In this document: one piece after another, positions 42,781 through 51,749 of the stretch
Layout: the number at the start of each line of letters is the position of its first letter
Position numbering within the stretch: position 1 is the stretch's first letter
Source of the DNA: Hyaloraphidium curvatum
Lineage: Eukaryota; Monoblepharomycota; Hyaloraphidiomycetes; Hyaloraphidiales; Hyaloraphidiaceae
Assembly (NCBI GenBank): GCA_025558095.1
Contig: JAIVFI010000008.1
Coordinates: 248,001 to 312,000 of the forward strand
Direction: 5' to 3'
DNA length: 64,000 nucleotides
The notes under the pieces: model-generated
The model's database searches: none
What the model saw: only the letters and a program-made list of their open reading frames with translations
What the model was told of the DNA's origin: nothing
Made by a program: the position numbers and the translations under genes

Positions 42781-43486
42781 ATGCCGCTCCCCCTCGACTC
42801 CCTCAACCACATCGCCCGCTCCTCCCCCCGCCCCCTCGCTCTCGCCGCCTTCTACTCCCGCGTCCTCGGCCTGCGCCCCGTCCGGCGGCCCGACCTCGGC
42901 TTCGCGGGCGCGTGGCTCGGCGTGCCGGGCGACGGCAGGGTGCTGCTGCACATCATCGAGGCGCCCGCAGGGGCGGAAGGCAGAGCGGCGCCGGAGCGGC
43001 CGATGGCGGAGGGAGGGGACGCGAGCAGGAGGCCGCCGGAGGACCCGCAGGGCGTGGCAAAGGGGCACCACCTCGCGTTCCGGACGGAGCGGTTCGACGA
43101 GTGCAAGAGGATGCTGGGGGAGATGGGGGTGGAGTATTTCGAGCAGACGGGGGTCGGGAGGTGGGAAGGGGGTGAGGACGGCGGGAAGTCCGGGGACGGG
43201 TGGGGCGAGACGAGGCAGCTCTTCCGTGGGTCGGCCGCCGCGCGGAGCGATAGCGTTCTGAGCTCATCCCCTCGTCCAACTGCGTTTCGTGCCCACAGTC
43301 TTTGACCCGGACGGCAACGGCGTCGAGATCTCCGAGCTGCCGCGCGGGCAGCCTCCGTTCGTCGACGCCACACCCGGCGCGACCTCGGCCGAAGAGGCGT
43401 CGCCAACTGAGGACAAGAGAGCGACGCGGGACTGCAGGTGGTCCCGATCCGATGGAGATGGCCGACCTGGTGCCTGTTCAACGTAG
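42781..43486 (+). CDS. Glyoxalase/VOC-fold protein
   Basis: Two exons (42781-43225, 43299-43486; 73-nt intron) total 633 nt, 210 residues. A single vicinal-oxygen-chelate domain: LNHIARSSPRPLALAAFYSR and VLGLRPVRRPDLGFAGAWL at the N-terminus, HHLAFRTERFDECKRML in the middle, and the C-terminal metal-binding strand LFLFDPDGNGVEISELP. This last is restored exactly by removing the intron. His (in LNHIA), His (GHHLAF) and Glu (GVEISE) match the usual metal ligands of the fold. Two low-complexity acidic insertions lengthen the core. Could act as a lactoylglutathione-lyase-like enzyme or dioxygenase relative; the substrate is not predictable. Confidence 0.85.
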
Positions 43487-43607
43487 CTACACGGCAGCGA
43501 CACCCGAGTACGCTTTCCACTTCCCTTGCCGCTGCGCTCCTCCCTTGACTACAAGATCCACCTCATCTTCCCGACGTCCGGCAGCCCCCGTGGTCCCCGA
43601 TCCCAGA

Positions 43608-44147
43608 TCACGTCGACGCTCGTCTGGGCACGAGCGTCCTGTCTCCGACATCCGCAGCCTCGTCGGCCTCCGGATTGTCCTTGACGGGCGCACCCGGCAT
43701 CTCCTTCTGCAATGCGGTCGAGTCCGAAGCTGCCGAGCGCTCGGAGAGCATGGAGTCGGCCGGCACGGCGGCCGAGAGCCAGGGTCCGAGCACCGCCTCC
43801 TGCGGCGCCTCCTCCTCGTCGTCCTCGCTCCATTCTGCCCAGGCATCGCAGATGCCGCGCACGAACCGCTTGTGGCACGGCGGGCAGTCCGAGGTGCGGG
43901 CGTGCGGGCACGGCGGGGCGGCGCCGCGGGCGGTCCAGAATGCCGGGGGCAGCGCCTCCGCGAAGAACGTGTGCCGAACGTCGACGCCGTTTGCCCACGG
44001 GGGCGGCAGCCGCACGGCGGCCCTCACGGCGAACGGCAGCGCGGGGAACGCGAGCAGCCGCTGCGCGGCGGGCGGCGGCGGCGCGCGGGTGGCCGAAGCG
44101 GCGGCGCGCGGGGCGGCGGCCGGCGCGGGCTCGGTGCGGATGGCCAT
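43608..44147 (-). CDS. Hypothetical protein with Cys/His cluster
   Basis: Open frame of 179 residues from an internal ATG (an upstream in-frame start at 44297 would add a low-complexity Arg-rich leader). The N-terminus is Ala/Pro-rich. The middle has WANGVDVRHTFFAEALPPAF and then CPHARTSDCPPCHKRF, whose spaced Cys and His residues look able to bind zinc. An acidic stretch (EWSEDDEEEAPQE) follows. I do not recognise a family. The amino-acid pattern of the central block is more protein-like than the opposite frames, but no splice or homology evidence backs it. It lies downstream of the retrotransposon insertion, which sits about 717 bp upstream of its start. Confidence 0.45.
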   Translation of the reverse strand: MAIRTEPAPAAAPRAAASATRAPPPPAAQRLLAFPALPFAVRAAVRLPPPWANGVDVRHTFFAEALPPAFWTARGAAPPCPHARTSDCPPCHKRFVRGICDAWAEWSEDDEEEAPQEAVLGPWLSAAVPADSMLSERSAASDSTALQKEMPGAPVKDNPEADEAADVGDRTLVPRRAST

Positions 44148-44858
44148 CGCGGCGCGCTGGTTGTCGCGGCCTCGAATGCGTTCGCAGCGGCGGTTTGCAG
44201 GGGTTCGGGCCGTCGGGATGGCGGCCCGTGGAATAGGCTCTTTGCTTTCGGACGCTCCGGGTCTAGCCCGCGGTCCACTCGGCCTCCGCCGCCGCACCGC
44301 CCTCGTTCCCCATGCCCCGCATGCAGCGAGACGCCGATGCGCGGATCAAGCCATAGCAGTCTCCCAATGTATGTGCGGGGGCGATCCGCGGCCGCAGCTT
44401 CCCACACCTTCCCGGACGGCGCCGTCCCAACGGCCGATACCAGCGACGCCCAGAGCGTCGGCCGCCCGCCGAGCGGCGACGCGGACGCCAACGCTGCGGT
44501 CTCCGCCTGCCTGCCACGGGGCCGCGAGGACCCCGGCCGCCCCCGGCACCACCGGAGCTGTGCCTCTGCTATGGAACCCTAGAGCTGTTGCGGTTGGAGG
44601 CGCCCGATACAACCCCGGCACGGCGCCGAAGCTCCGGCGGCTAAACAGCCCGTGCGGCCCATGCGGCCCCGGGATGCCGCGTCCTCGGCCCAGGAAACCC
44701 CGTCCTGTGCCGCGCCTTGCGCATCCCTCGTCCGAATGCAATCACCCGCCCCAGCGCCCGCATCCGTCCGCTGCCTTCCCGCACCGTCCGCATCCGCATC
44801 CGTGCAGCCGGCACCGCGCCGACGCCCCCGCGCCGCCGCCCCCGCACCACCTCCGCCA
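44148..44858. other. 0.7-kb flank between hypothetical gene and retrotransposon
   Basis: Very C-rich sequence with antisense open frames but no supported gene. Presumably the promoter of the hypothetical gene before the element landed. Confidence 0.4.
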
Positions 44859-44863
44859 TCCCG
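44859..44863. repeat. Target-site duplication, left (TCCCG)
   Basis: Five bases TCCCG directly abut the LTR and recur at 50,339-50,343, the 5-bp duplication expected of Ty3/gypsy integration. Confidence 0.9.
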
Positions 44864-44994
44864 TGTCAGGACGGGGCGCGGGGGACCCGTAAAGACCTGT
44901 GTTGACGACGTTGAGGAGTCACTACACAGCACTGCGCCTAGTCTTCCCTCGCCGGGGACCACCGTCCCCCTTGCCCCGACGCCGGCGCGTTACA
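44864..44994 (-). repeat. 3' LTR (131 bp)
   Basis: Same 131 bases as 50,208-50,338. Contains the last codons of the pol frame (stop at 44,922). Confidence 0.95.
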
Positions 44995-47900
44995 TCACCC
45001 CCCCCCAACCGCCGCGTAGGACCCGGCTTGTCCGGAAAGCGGCGGTGAAAGTCGGCAACGGCGTCGGGGGCGTGCTGGAGGTGCTCCCACGGTTCCCATG
45101 AGCGCTCCGATGGAGGAAAGTCCTTCCAGTCCACCAAGTACTGCAAGTGATTGCGGAATCGGCGGGAATCCAGGATCTGGTTAACCTCGTACTCGGGTTC
45201 GCCGTCAATGATGTCCGGGGGTGGAGTCTCTGCGACGCGGCCGGGAAAATCGGCGGTGTCCGAGGGAGTATAGGGTTCGAGAAGCGAGACGTGAAAAACG
45301 TCATGAATGCCCATCGTGGGCGGAAGATCCAATCGAAACGCAACGGGATTGATCTGCTCCTTAATGCGGTAGGGCCCGAGGTAGCGAACGTCGAGCTTGC
45401 GAGACGGTCGACGCGTACGAATATTGCGCGCCGATAGCCAAGCACGGTCGCCGACGCGGAAAACGGGAGCATCCTCACGACTGACGTCTGCGGAGTCTTT
45501 GTAGCGTTCCTGGGCCCGCTGGAGGTTCTCGCGAAGGACGTCGTGGAGGGCGCGAAGCTCCCGGATGCGTTCCTCGGCGGCGGGAACGCGCGGCGCGTCG
45601 GGTGCTAAAAGGTCGGCTCGCGGGTCGTAACCGTAGTTGGCGCGGAAAGGCGACATGCCAATGCTGGCGTGCACCGAGTTGTTGTACGCGAACTCGGCGA
45701 GCGGGAGCTGATTGAACCAGTCGTCCTGGGCGTAATTGACGTAGGTCCGGAGGTACTGCTCCAAAATCTGATTGATGCGCTCCGTCTGGCCGTCCGACTC
45801 GGGGTGCGCGGCCGAGGAGCGGTAAAGCTTGATGTCCATGAGTCCAAGAAGCCTTTCCCAGAATTTGGCGATGAATTGCGGTCCGCGGTCGCTGACGATG
45901 TCGAAGGGGAAGCCGTGGAGGCGGAATATTTCGCGAAGGAAGAGCCGAGCGGTGTCGTCGGCGGAGAAGTCCTTCCGCGCGCCAGCGAAATGAGCCTGCT
46001 TGGTCGACCGATCGGCCACGACGAGCACGGCGTCGAATCCCTCGGACTGGGGCAGGTCGGTGACGAAGTCCATACTGATCGAACGCCAAGGTCCGTCCGG
46101 GATTGGAAGTGGCTGGAGAAGGCCGTGCGGGGCATGGCGCGGGGCCTTGGTTCGCGTGCACGTCTCGCAGCTCCGAATGTAGCGGGCGACGGTGTCCCAA
46201 ACACGCGGCCACCAAAAATCTCGCAATATGAGCTCCACAGTCTTGCGAATTCCGAAGTGGCCGGCAGTAACGGCATCGTGACGGGTTCGGAGAAGCTCCG
46301 TCCGAGACTTGCCGACCGGCACGAAGATGAGACCGTCGCGGTAGAGAACGCCATCGAGAAGATGGAAACGAGAAACGGACGCGTCGTGAGCCTCCAGAAG
46401 AGCGATAATGCGACGGGCGAATGGGTCCTTGGCCGTATCGCGACGGATCATGTCCAGGAAATCCAACGAAGTCGCGTGGAGCGCGGCGACCAGGTGCGGC
46501 CCGAGGAGCGTGACGCGCTGTTGCGTAGAGACATCGTCGAAGTTGCCCGGAACGTAGTCGGAGCGGCGAGAAAGCGCGTCGGCGACGACTTGATCGGTGC
46601 CGGGTCGATGCTTCAAAACAAAGTCGTAGCCCGCGAGGGTCATGGCCCATCGAGCCTGACGGCGATTGAGCATCTGCTGCTTCATGAAGTACTCCAGGTT
46701 CTTGTGGTCCGTGAAGACGTCGACTTTATGCGGGCTACCCTCGAGGTATCGCCGCCACGCCTTGAACGCGTCGACAACTGCGAGTAGCTCCTTGTCGTAG
46801 ATCGGGTAGTTGATCTCCGCCGGCTGGAACTTCCGGGAATGAAACGCCACGGGATGCATAAGCCCGTCGTTGGGGGCGGGCTGCGACAGCACGGCTCCGA
46901 GGGCGAAGTCGGAAGCATCTGCCTCAACTGTGTACGGAACGGCTGGATCGGCGTTACGCAGGAACGGAGCCGAAGTGAAAGCGGATTTGAGCGCATCGAA
47001 GGCTGCGCGAGCTTCCGGCGTGAAACGGAACGGATCGCCCGGCTTGAGCTTAGTGAGGTCCGTGAGCGGAAGTGTGATCTGCGCGTAGTCCTTGATGAAG
47101 CAGCGGTAGAAGTTGGCAAAGCCGAGGAAGCTTTGGAGCTGGCGAAGGGTCGCAGGCTCGGGCCATGAGGTGATGGACTCGACCTTGGAGGGGTCCATGA
47201 TGACCTTGCCGTCGCCCACGATGAACCCGGCGTACTCGACGGTCGTAACATCGAACGAACACTTGGAGAGCTTCGCGTACAGGTGGTTGTCCCGGAGGCG
47301 CTGCAGAACCTGGCGCACATGCCCCGCGTGATCGGCTTCGTTCTCTGAGAAGATCAAGATGTCGTCGAGGTAGATCGCGACGAAGATGTCGAGTACGTCA
47401 TGGAAGATGCTGTGCATGAAGCGCTGGAAGATGGCCGGCGCATTCATGAGGCCCATGGGCATGACGAGGTACTCGAACTGGCCGTAGCGGGTGCGGAAAG
47501 CCGTCTTCCACTCGTCTCCTTCGCGGACGCGAATCTGACGGTAGGCTTCGCGGAGATCCAGCTTTGTGAAGATCTTGGCACGGGAGAGGCGGTCCAGAAG
47601 GTCGGAAATGAGCGGGATCGGGTAGCGGTCTCGCTTCGTGATCCGGTTGAGACCGCGGTAATCCTCGCAGACGCGAAGCCCGCCGTCCTTCTTCTTTGCA
47701 AAGATGACTGGAACCCCGCTCGGAGAATCCGAAGGGCGGAGACGCCCCGATGCGGAAAGCTCTTCGATGTGCTTCCGGAGTGCCTCGGATTCGACTTCGG
47801 AGAGGCCGTGGAGACGTCCAGAAGGAGGGACTGCCCCTTCTTCGAGTTCGATTGCGCAATCGAAACCGGGACGATGCGGCGGCAGTGACGATGCAGGCTT

Positions 47901-48080
47901 GTCCGGGTCGAAGACGTCCGCGAAGTCGGCGTACTGCGATGGGACCGTGGGCTCGGCGGCGGCCGCGCTTGCAGCGCGCGCGGCGGGGTCGGAGACCATG
48001 GCGACGAAGATCTGTGCGTCCTTGCGCTCGCGACGCATCTCGGCGACAAACTGGCGCGCCGAGAGATTAGCGATCTTCAC
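44922..48080 (-). CDS. pol: Retrotransposon Pol: reverse transcriptase, RNase H, integrase, chromodomain
   Basis: 1,052 codons counted from a GTG at 48080 that overlaps the protease-frame TGA; the frame stays open upstream (PPPPPK), so translation most likely enters by frameshift rather than initiating there. RT motifs: SPSGVPVIFAKKKDGGLRVC, LDLREAYRQIRV and YLDDILIFS. RNase H: TVEADASDFALGAVLSQ. Integrase zinc finger: H-H-C-C in AGHFGIRKT...CETCTRTK. Catalytic DDE: MDFVTDLPQ, DRGPQFIAKFW and PESDGQTERIN. A C-terminal chromodomain (YEVNQILDSRRF, YLVDWKDFPPSERSWEPWEH) should steer integration to marked chromatin. All catalytic residues look intact. Confidence 0.95.
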   Translation of the reverse strand: MKIANLSARQFVAEMRRERKDAQIFVAMVSDPAARAASAAAAEPTVPSQYADFADVFDPDKPASSLPPHRPGFDCAIELEEGAVPPSGRLHGLSEVESEALRKHIEELSASGRLRPSDSPSGVPVIFAKKKDGGLRVCEDYRGLNRITKRDRYPIPLISDLLDRLSRAKIFTKLDLREAYRQIRVREGDEWKTAFRTRYGQFEYLVMPMGLMNAPAIFQRFMHSIFHDVLDIFVAIYLDDILIFSENEADHAGHVRQVLQRLRDNHLYAKLSKCSFDVTTVEYAGFIVGDGKVIMDPSKVESITSWPEPATLRQLQSFLGFANFYRCFIKDYAQITLPLTDLTKLKPGDPFRFTPEARAAFDALKSAFTSAPFLRNADPAVPYTVEADASDFALGAVLSQPAPNDGLMHPVAFHSRKFQPAEINYPIYDKELLAVVDAFKAWRRYLEGSPHKVDVFTDHKNLEYFMKQQMLNRRQARWAMTLAGYDFVLKHRPGTDQVVADALSRRSDYVPGNFDDVSTQQRVTLLGPHLVAALHATSLDFLDMIRRDTAKDPFARRIIALLEAHDASVSRFHLLDGVLYRDGLIFVPVGKSRTELLRTRHDAVTAGHFGIRKTVELILRDFWWPRVWDTVARYIRSCETCTRTKAPRHAPHGLLQPLPIPDGPWRSISMDFVTDLPQSEGFDAVLVVADRSTKQAHFAGARKDFSADDTARLFLREIFRLHGFPFDIVSDRGPQFIAKFWERLLGLMDIKLYRSSAAHPESDGQTERINQILEQYLRTYVNYAQDDWFNQLPLAEFAYNNSVHASIGMSPFRANYGYDPRADLLAPDAPRVPAAEERIRELRALHDVLRENLQRAQERYKDSADVSREDAPVFRVGDRAWLSARNIRTRRPSRKLDVRYLGPYRIKEQINPVAFRLDLPPTMGIHDVFHVSLLEPYTPSDTADFPGRVAETPPPDIIDGEPEYEVNQILDSRRFRNHLQYLVDWKDFPPSERSWEPWEHLQHAPDAVADFHRRFPDKPGPTRRLGGGDVTRRRRGKGDGGPRRGKTRRSAV
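44995..45006 (-). promoter_or_regulatory. Polypurine tract
   Basis: On the minus strand a run of nine G followed by TGA abuts the 3' LTR, the expected site for plus-strand priming. The pol reading frame passes straight through it. Confidence 0.8.
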
Positions 48081-48982
48081 CTTAGGCGGCGGAGGCGGAG
48101 GTACCGCGGCGCGCCCCGACCGGTCCCATCGGCCGGGGTTGGCCTCGGCGGTTGTTCGTCGACCCCGCGGCCCAAGGGGACGGCCTGCGGAGGTCTGCCT
48201 GCGTCGCCCGATCCCATGGAAGCCGAAAAGGAAGCCGTGTGTTGGTATTCGGACTCCGTGATGTCCTCGAGGATGGTCCGGTCGCTGGCCTGGCTGGAGG
48301 CGGGGTCAGCAGCTGGGAGACATCCACCGGCAGAGACGGATACGTCCACCGGGGCCGCCCGGCTGGCGCCTTCAGCCGGGCTTGTCTTTGGCGGTTCCTG
48401 ATCCGCCGCCGGAGCCTTAGGCGCGCTCAACGGCGGGGAAACTCCCGGTGCGAACGGGCGAGGGATCCGCAGGGATCGACGGGACCAATCGAGCGCCGCG
48501 TTCACGAACTCGAGGTACGAGAGTCCGAGAACGACCGGAATCGACGCGCTGATGATGTTGAAGCTGACTCCGACGGTAATGCCATCGGCTGTCAGTGCGA
48601 CGGGCTCCGTCTCCTGGGTGACGTCGCCCGACGAAATAGGCCGCCCGTCCACCACGTCGAGCCCGAAAGGCGTGGAGCGCTGCAAGCACGAGTATCCAAC
48701 GCAGCGCGCGAAAGCCTCGTCCATGAAGCAGGCGTCGGCGCCGGAGTCCACGAGTGCGTCCACGATCCGAAGCCGGCCGTCCGGAAGCACGATGCGCACG
48801 GGAATGACGAAGGAAGGAACCGGGTCGGACCGGAGCAGAGGAAATGGCGGCCGCCCGGAAGACGCCGCCAAGCAAGGGGCACGGGAAAACTGAAGACTTG
48901 TATTGGCATCGCCAGCGTCGGAGGTGCCCCGGAATCCGAGCTGGCGTTTCAAAAAGACGACGATGCAGACTTGGCGGGGCAA
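48077..48982 (-). CDS. Retrotransposon protease-containing frame
   Basis: 302 codons in a frame one base back (-1) from gag, overlapping the gag end by about 33 nt. The retropepsin active site is ALVDSGADACFM, followed by VVLGLSYLEFVNAALDW, the usual flap-to-C-terminal region of gypsy proteases. The rest is Pro/Ala-rich linker up to a TGA at 48079-48077. No independent start is evident, so it should be made by frameshifting from gag. Confidence 0.85.
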   Translation of the reverse strand: MPRQVCIVVFLKRQLGFRGTSDAGDANTSLQFSRAPCLAASSGRPPFPLLRSDPVPSFVIPVRIVLPDGRLRIVDALVDSGADACFMDEAFARCVGYSCLQRSTPFGLDVVDGRPISSGDVTQETEPVALTADGITVGVSFNIISASIPVVLGLSYLEFVNAALDWSRRSLRIPRPFAPGVSPPLSAPKAPAADQEPPKTSPAEGASRAAPVDVSVSAGGCLPAADPASSQASDRTILEDITESEYQHTASFSASMGSGDAGRPPQAVPLGRGVDEQPPRPTPADGTGRGAPRYLRLRRLR

Positions 48983-50142
48983 AAGGCCTTGACGTGACCG
49001 GGCTGACCACAGTAAATGCAGAGCCCCTCGCGAAGGCGGCGCTGGCGCTCCTCCGGCGTCAGCTTGGCGCGCGACCCTGAGGACGCCGAGCCTGAAGCCC
49101 CGCCCGGCTGGCCAGATGCAGACGCGGAGCCCAGCACCATCGGCACGGGGCCGGAAGCACTTGCGGAAGGAGCTGCCGGAGAGACATGCGATCCGATGGG
49201 CACCGACTGCATCGCTCCGGGGTAGGGATACCCAGAGGTGGGCCGGTCGCGGCTCCGAGCTTTGCGCAGCGCAGCTTGCTGCTCGGAGAGGCGAACTTGA
49301 GCAGCAAATGCGATCTTCTTCGCTTCCTGGTACGTGCTGGGCTTCGAATGCTGGCCCATCTGGTTCACGATCTCCGCGGAGAGGCCAGCCAGGAACATAT
49401 CCATGAACGTGGCATCACTGTAGCCCTCGACATCCGGCTTCAGGCTTTCAAATTCGACTGCGTATTCGGCCAGATGCCCGGGCTTCTGGACGAGTGCATG
49501 GAGCGCATTGACGGCGGAAGTGTGTCGAAGTGGCATCTGAAAGGTAGAGAGAAACTCCTCGCGAAGCGAGATCCACGAGGGCGCAATCGTCCCGGAGCTG
49601 CTCTGCTGGGCAGCAAACCAGCGGAGCGCATCGCCCTTGAGAAGCAGACTGAAGAACGCGATCTTTTGGGCGTCCGAGGCAAGCTCCGGCTTGAGCTCGA
49701 GCGCGTTGTCGACCTGCATCATGAAGTAACGGGTGCGTGCGTGATCGGTCCCGTCGAACTTGTCCGGGGTAGGCACGTTGATCGGTTTCGCGGTTGGGGC
49801 AGCAGCGGCGTGCTGGGGCAGGAACCCCATGCGCGCGACAGAGCCGACAAACGCGTCCGTGAGCGCAGCGGCGGACACCGAAATCGGAGCAGACAGAGGA
49901 GCGTGCTGCGCGACGTGGGTTGCTTGGGAAGCGCGGTAGGTGGCGACTTGGGCACGGATCGGGAGCGCGATGAACTCGGGCTGAGCGTCGCCGAGGGCGT
50001 CCAAGAAGCTGACGAAAGCAGCACGCTCCTGCGGCTCGAGGGTATCAAGGAAAACCCTTTCGCGCTCGATAAGGACTTCGACGGGAGTCTGGGGGTCCGG
50101 GGTCGCGGAGAGGAGATCGCGGAGAGCGTCGGCGCCAGCCAT
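48949..50142 (-). CDS. gag: Retrotransposon Gag
   Basis: 397 residues from the ATG at 50142. The capsid-type region includes PDKFDGTDHARTRYFMMQVD, then DALRWFAAQQ and EEFLSTFQ. A single CCHC nucleic-acid-binding knuckle, CIYCGQPGHVKAFC, lies close to the C-terminus. The coding sequence ends TCT TTT TGA, a run of U residues across the stop that could support -1 slippage into the protease frame. Confidence 0.93.
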   Translation of the reverse strand: MAGADALRDLLSATPDPQTPVEVLIERERVFLDTLEPQERAAFVSFLDALGDAQPEFIALPIRAQVATYRASQATHVAQHAPLSAPISVSAAALTDAFVGSVARMGFLPQHAAAAPTAKPINVPTPDKFDGTDHARTRYFMMQVDNALELKPELASDAQKIAFFSLLLKGDALRWFAAQQSSSGTIAPSWISLREEFLSTFQMPLRHTSAVNALHALVQKPGHLAEYAVEFESLKPDVEGYSDATFMDMFLAGLSAEIVNQMGQHSKPSTYQEAKKIAFAAQVRLSEQQAALRKARSRDRPTSGYPYPGAMQSVPIGSHVSPAAPSASASGPVPMVLGSASASGQPGGASGSASSGSRAKLTPEERQRRLREGLCIYCGQPGHVKAFCPAKSASSSF

Positions 50143-50194
50143 GCTGCACCGAGGGCGAGGTCACGGGGAACGGGAAACGTGGATTCAGGGTTGG

Positions 50195-50205
50195 AACGTC
50201 GTCAA
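50195..50205 (-). promoter_or_regulatory. Primer-binding site, probable self-priming type
   Basis: Two bases inside the 5' LTR the minus strand reads TTGACGACGTT. This is the exact 11-nt reverse complement of AACGTCGTCAA within the LTR (50,256-50,246 on the minus strand). It does not look like the 3' end complement of initiator-Met tRNA (TGGTATC-type). Elements of the Tf1/sushi group prime minus-strand synthesis from the first 11 nt of their own RNA. Confidence 0.7.
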
Positions 50206-50207
50206 AC

Positions 50208-50338
50208 TGTCAGGACGGGGCGCGGGGGACCCGTAAAGACCTGTGTTGACGACGTTGAGGAGTCACTACACAGCACTGCGCCTAGTCTTCCCTCGCCGGG
50301 GACCACCGTCCCCCTTGCCCCGACGCCGGCGCGTTACA
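50208..50338 (-). repeat. 5' LTR (131 bp)
   Basis: Identical to 44,864-44,994. Should contain the promoter; if self-priming holds, transcription would begin at 50,256 on the minus strand. Confidence 0.95.
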
Positions 50339-50343
50339 TCCCG
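50339..50343. repeat. Target-site duplication, right (TCCCG)
   Basis: Matches 44,859-44,863. Confidence 0.9.
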
Positions 50344-50490
50344 CTCTCTGCCCTGGATCCTCGTCCCGCCTTGAAACAAGAACGAAGATGTGTTTACATC
50401 TCGATCTCCCGAATGTATGCCCTCTCTTCACTAAGTTCTCCTACAGACCACCTTTCTCTTCTTTCCTTTCCCACTGGATCCAGCCCGTCC

Positions 50491-51749
50491 TCAGTGGTGC
50501 TTCGCATGCTTCCCGATGAGCCCGATGGGCAGCACCAGCCTTCCCCACGTCTCGTTGATGAGCACCGCCGTCCCTGTGTAGATGCCCACGACCCCGAGCG
50601 CCTGAACGGCAAGCGATCAGCGAAGGGCAAGTCCGCCGCCGCCGCGGGACCCACGATGGAAAACACGCCCGAGAGGATGGTGCACACGTTGCTCCAGTGC
50701 CCGACGGCGGTGAAGATGAAGCTCAGCGCCGCGAAGCCTGCCGGGAACAACCTCCGGTCAGGCGCGATCGGCCGCGGGCGGGGCACCTCGCAGGACCCAC
50801 CAAAGATGCCCATGAGCGCCAGCGAGTGCTTCGTGGTGACGACGAAGATGCCCGCGGCGATGGAGCCCCAGGTGAGGAAGCTGATGAAGAAGACCCACTT
50901 GGACTCGGCGACGAGGGCGGCGGGGACGATGCCGACGATGATCTCGATGTAGAAGAGGCCCAGTCCGATCCAGAAGAATCCGAAGGTGGTGAACGCTGTA
51001 AGGAGATCCCGGGGTCAGATGGCGCCAGGCTTGACCGCAATTACAACCACTTGTCCCCGCAAACGTCTGACCGCGCCAGAGCTCGAAAGCACCGGCAACG
51101 ACCTGCGCGATTCCGCCGTGCACCAGGGCCCCTGGCGACACGTCAGTCGGCCCGGCCCGTGGGCCCGAAGACAGATCACGGCGATCGACGCCTACAGTTC
51201 ATCGCAAGCATGATGAAGCCAGCGTTGGGCTGGATCCCGATGTTCTGTGAGGAGGTAACGTCGATCGATGCCCGACCCGGATGGAGTGCTCCGCTAACGA
51301 TGAACCCGAACAGGATCGCCGTCACCGAGAATGCGTACAGCCCGAACGGGCTCGGATTCCCGATCGCCGGGCTCCAATCCGTCACGGCGACCTTGCGCAG
51401 CGCCTCGGGGTCGTACCCGAACGCCTCGGGCCCGCGCTCGACGAACGGGAACTTGGACGCGCGGCGGGCGAACGAGGCCTGCGGGGTCAGCGCAGAGGGG
51501 GAGGGGAGGTTCTCGTTGGCGCGGTGGAAGGGGGCGGCGTCGATGGTGACAGCCGAGCCGCCTCGGGGGCGGCCGTCGGCGGGGGCGTGGCTCTCCGGGT
51601 TGAAGACCTGGAGATGGAGGCCCGCAGATCAGACGCCGCGTCCGCGGCGCGCGAAGCCGGCAACCCACGTCCGCCTGTCCGTGGAGCATCGCTTGGTCCG
51701 TGACTATCGGCTTCACCCCGCCGTCCTCCATCTCGCGCGGTCCGTCCAT
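50491..51749 (-). CDS. GPR1/FUN34/YaaH-family acetate/ammonium transporter
   Basis: Seven exons (51749-51669, 51607-51299, 51244-51196, 51131-51051, 50995-50801, 50737-50655, 50601-50491) total 909 nt, 302 residues. An N-terminal hydrophilic region leads to the signature GNPSPFGLYAFSVTAILFG. Next come GFIMLAMNWALVHGGIAQVV, AGAFELWRGQTFAGTTFTTF and GFFWIGLGLFYIEIIVGIVP, then three further membrane spans. The GGIAQ and E-x3-G-x-T-F blocks are diagnostic and are only restored when short introns (54-64 nt) are removed. Six TM segments are expected, in the plasma membrane. Relatives carry acetate import or ammonia export. The retrotransposon lies just beyond its 3' end. Confidence 0.9.

Larger units (their letters stand above)
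44864..50338 (-). mobile_element. Complete Ty3/gypsy chromovirus-type LTR retrotransposon, 5,475 bp
   Basis: 131-bp terminal repeats starting TG and ending CA, identical in both copies as far as I can compare, flanked by TCCCG duplications. On the minus strand the order is 5' LTR, primer-binding site, gag, protease frame, RT-RNase H-integrase-chromodomain, polypurine tract, 3' LTR. All domains are uninterrupted. Identical LTRs and intact frames indicate a recent insertion that may still be active. It sits between the acetate transporter gene (stop 148 bp beyond the right duplication) and the hypothetical gene, in the same orientation as both, and breaks neither. Confidence 0.96.

Noticed and set aside
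43675-44892. 405-codon plus-strand frame over the hypothetical gene and LTR edge
   Set aside because: Low-complexity Ala/Pro/Arg composition, runs into the LTR, and is antisense to a more protein-like frame.
48078-48080. GTG as a true start for pol
   Set aside because: The pol frame stays open upstream with a plausible linker. Eukaryotic elements would enter by frameshift; the GTG is only a reading-frame marker.
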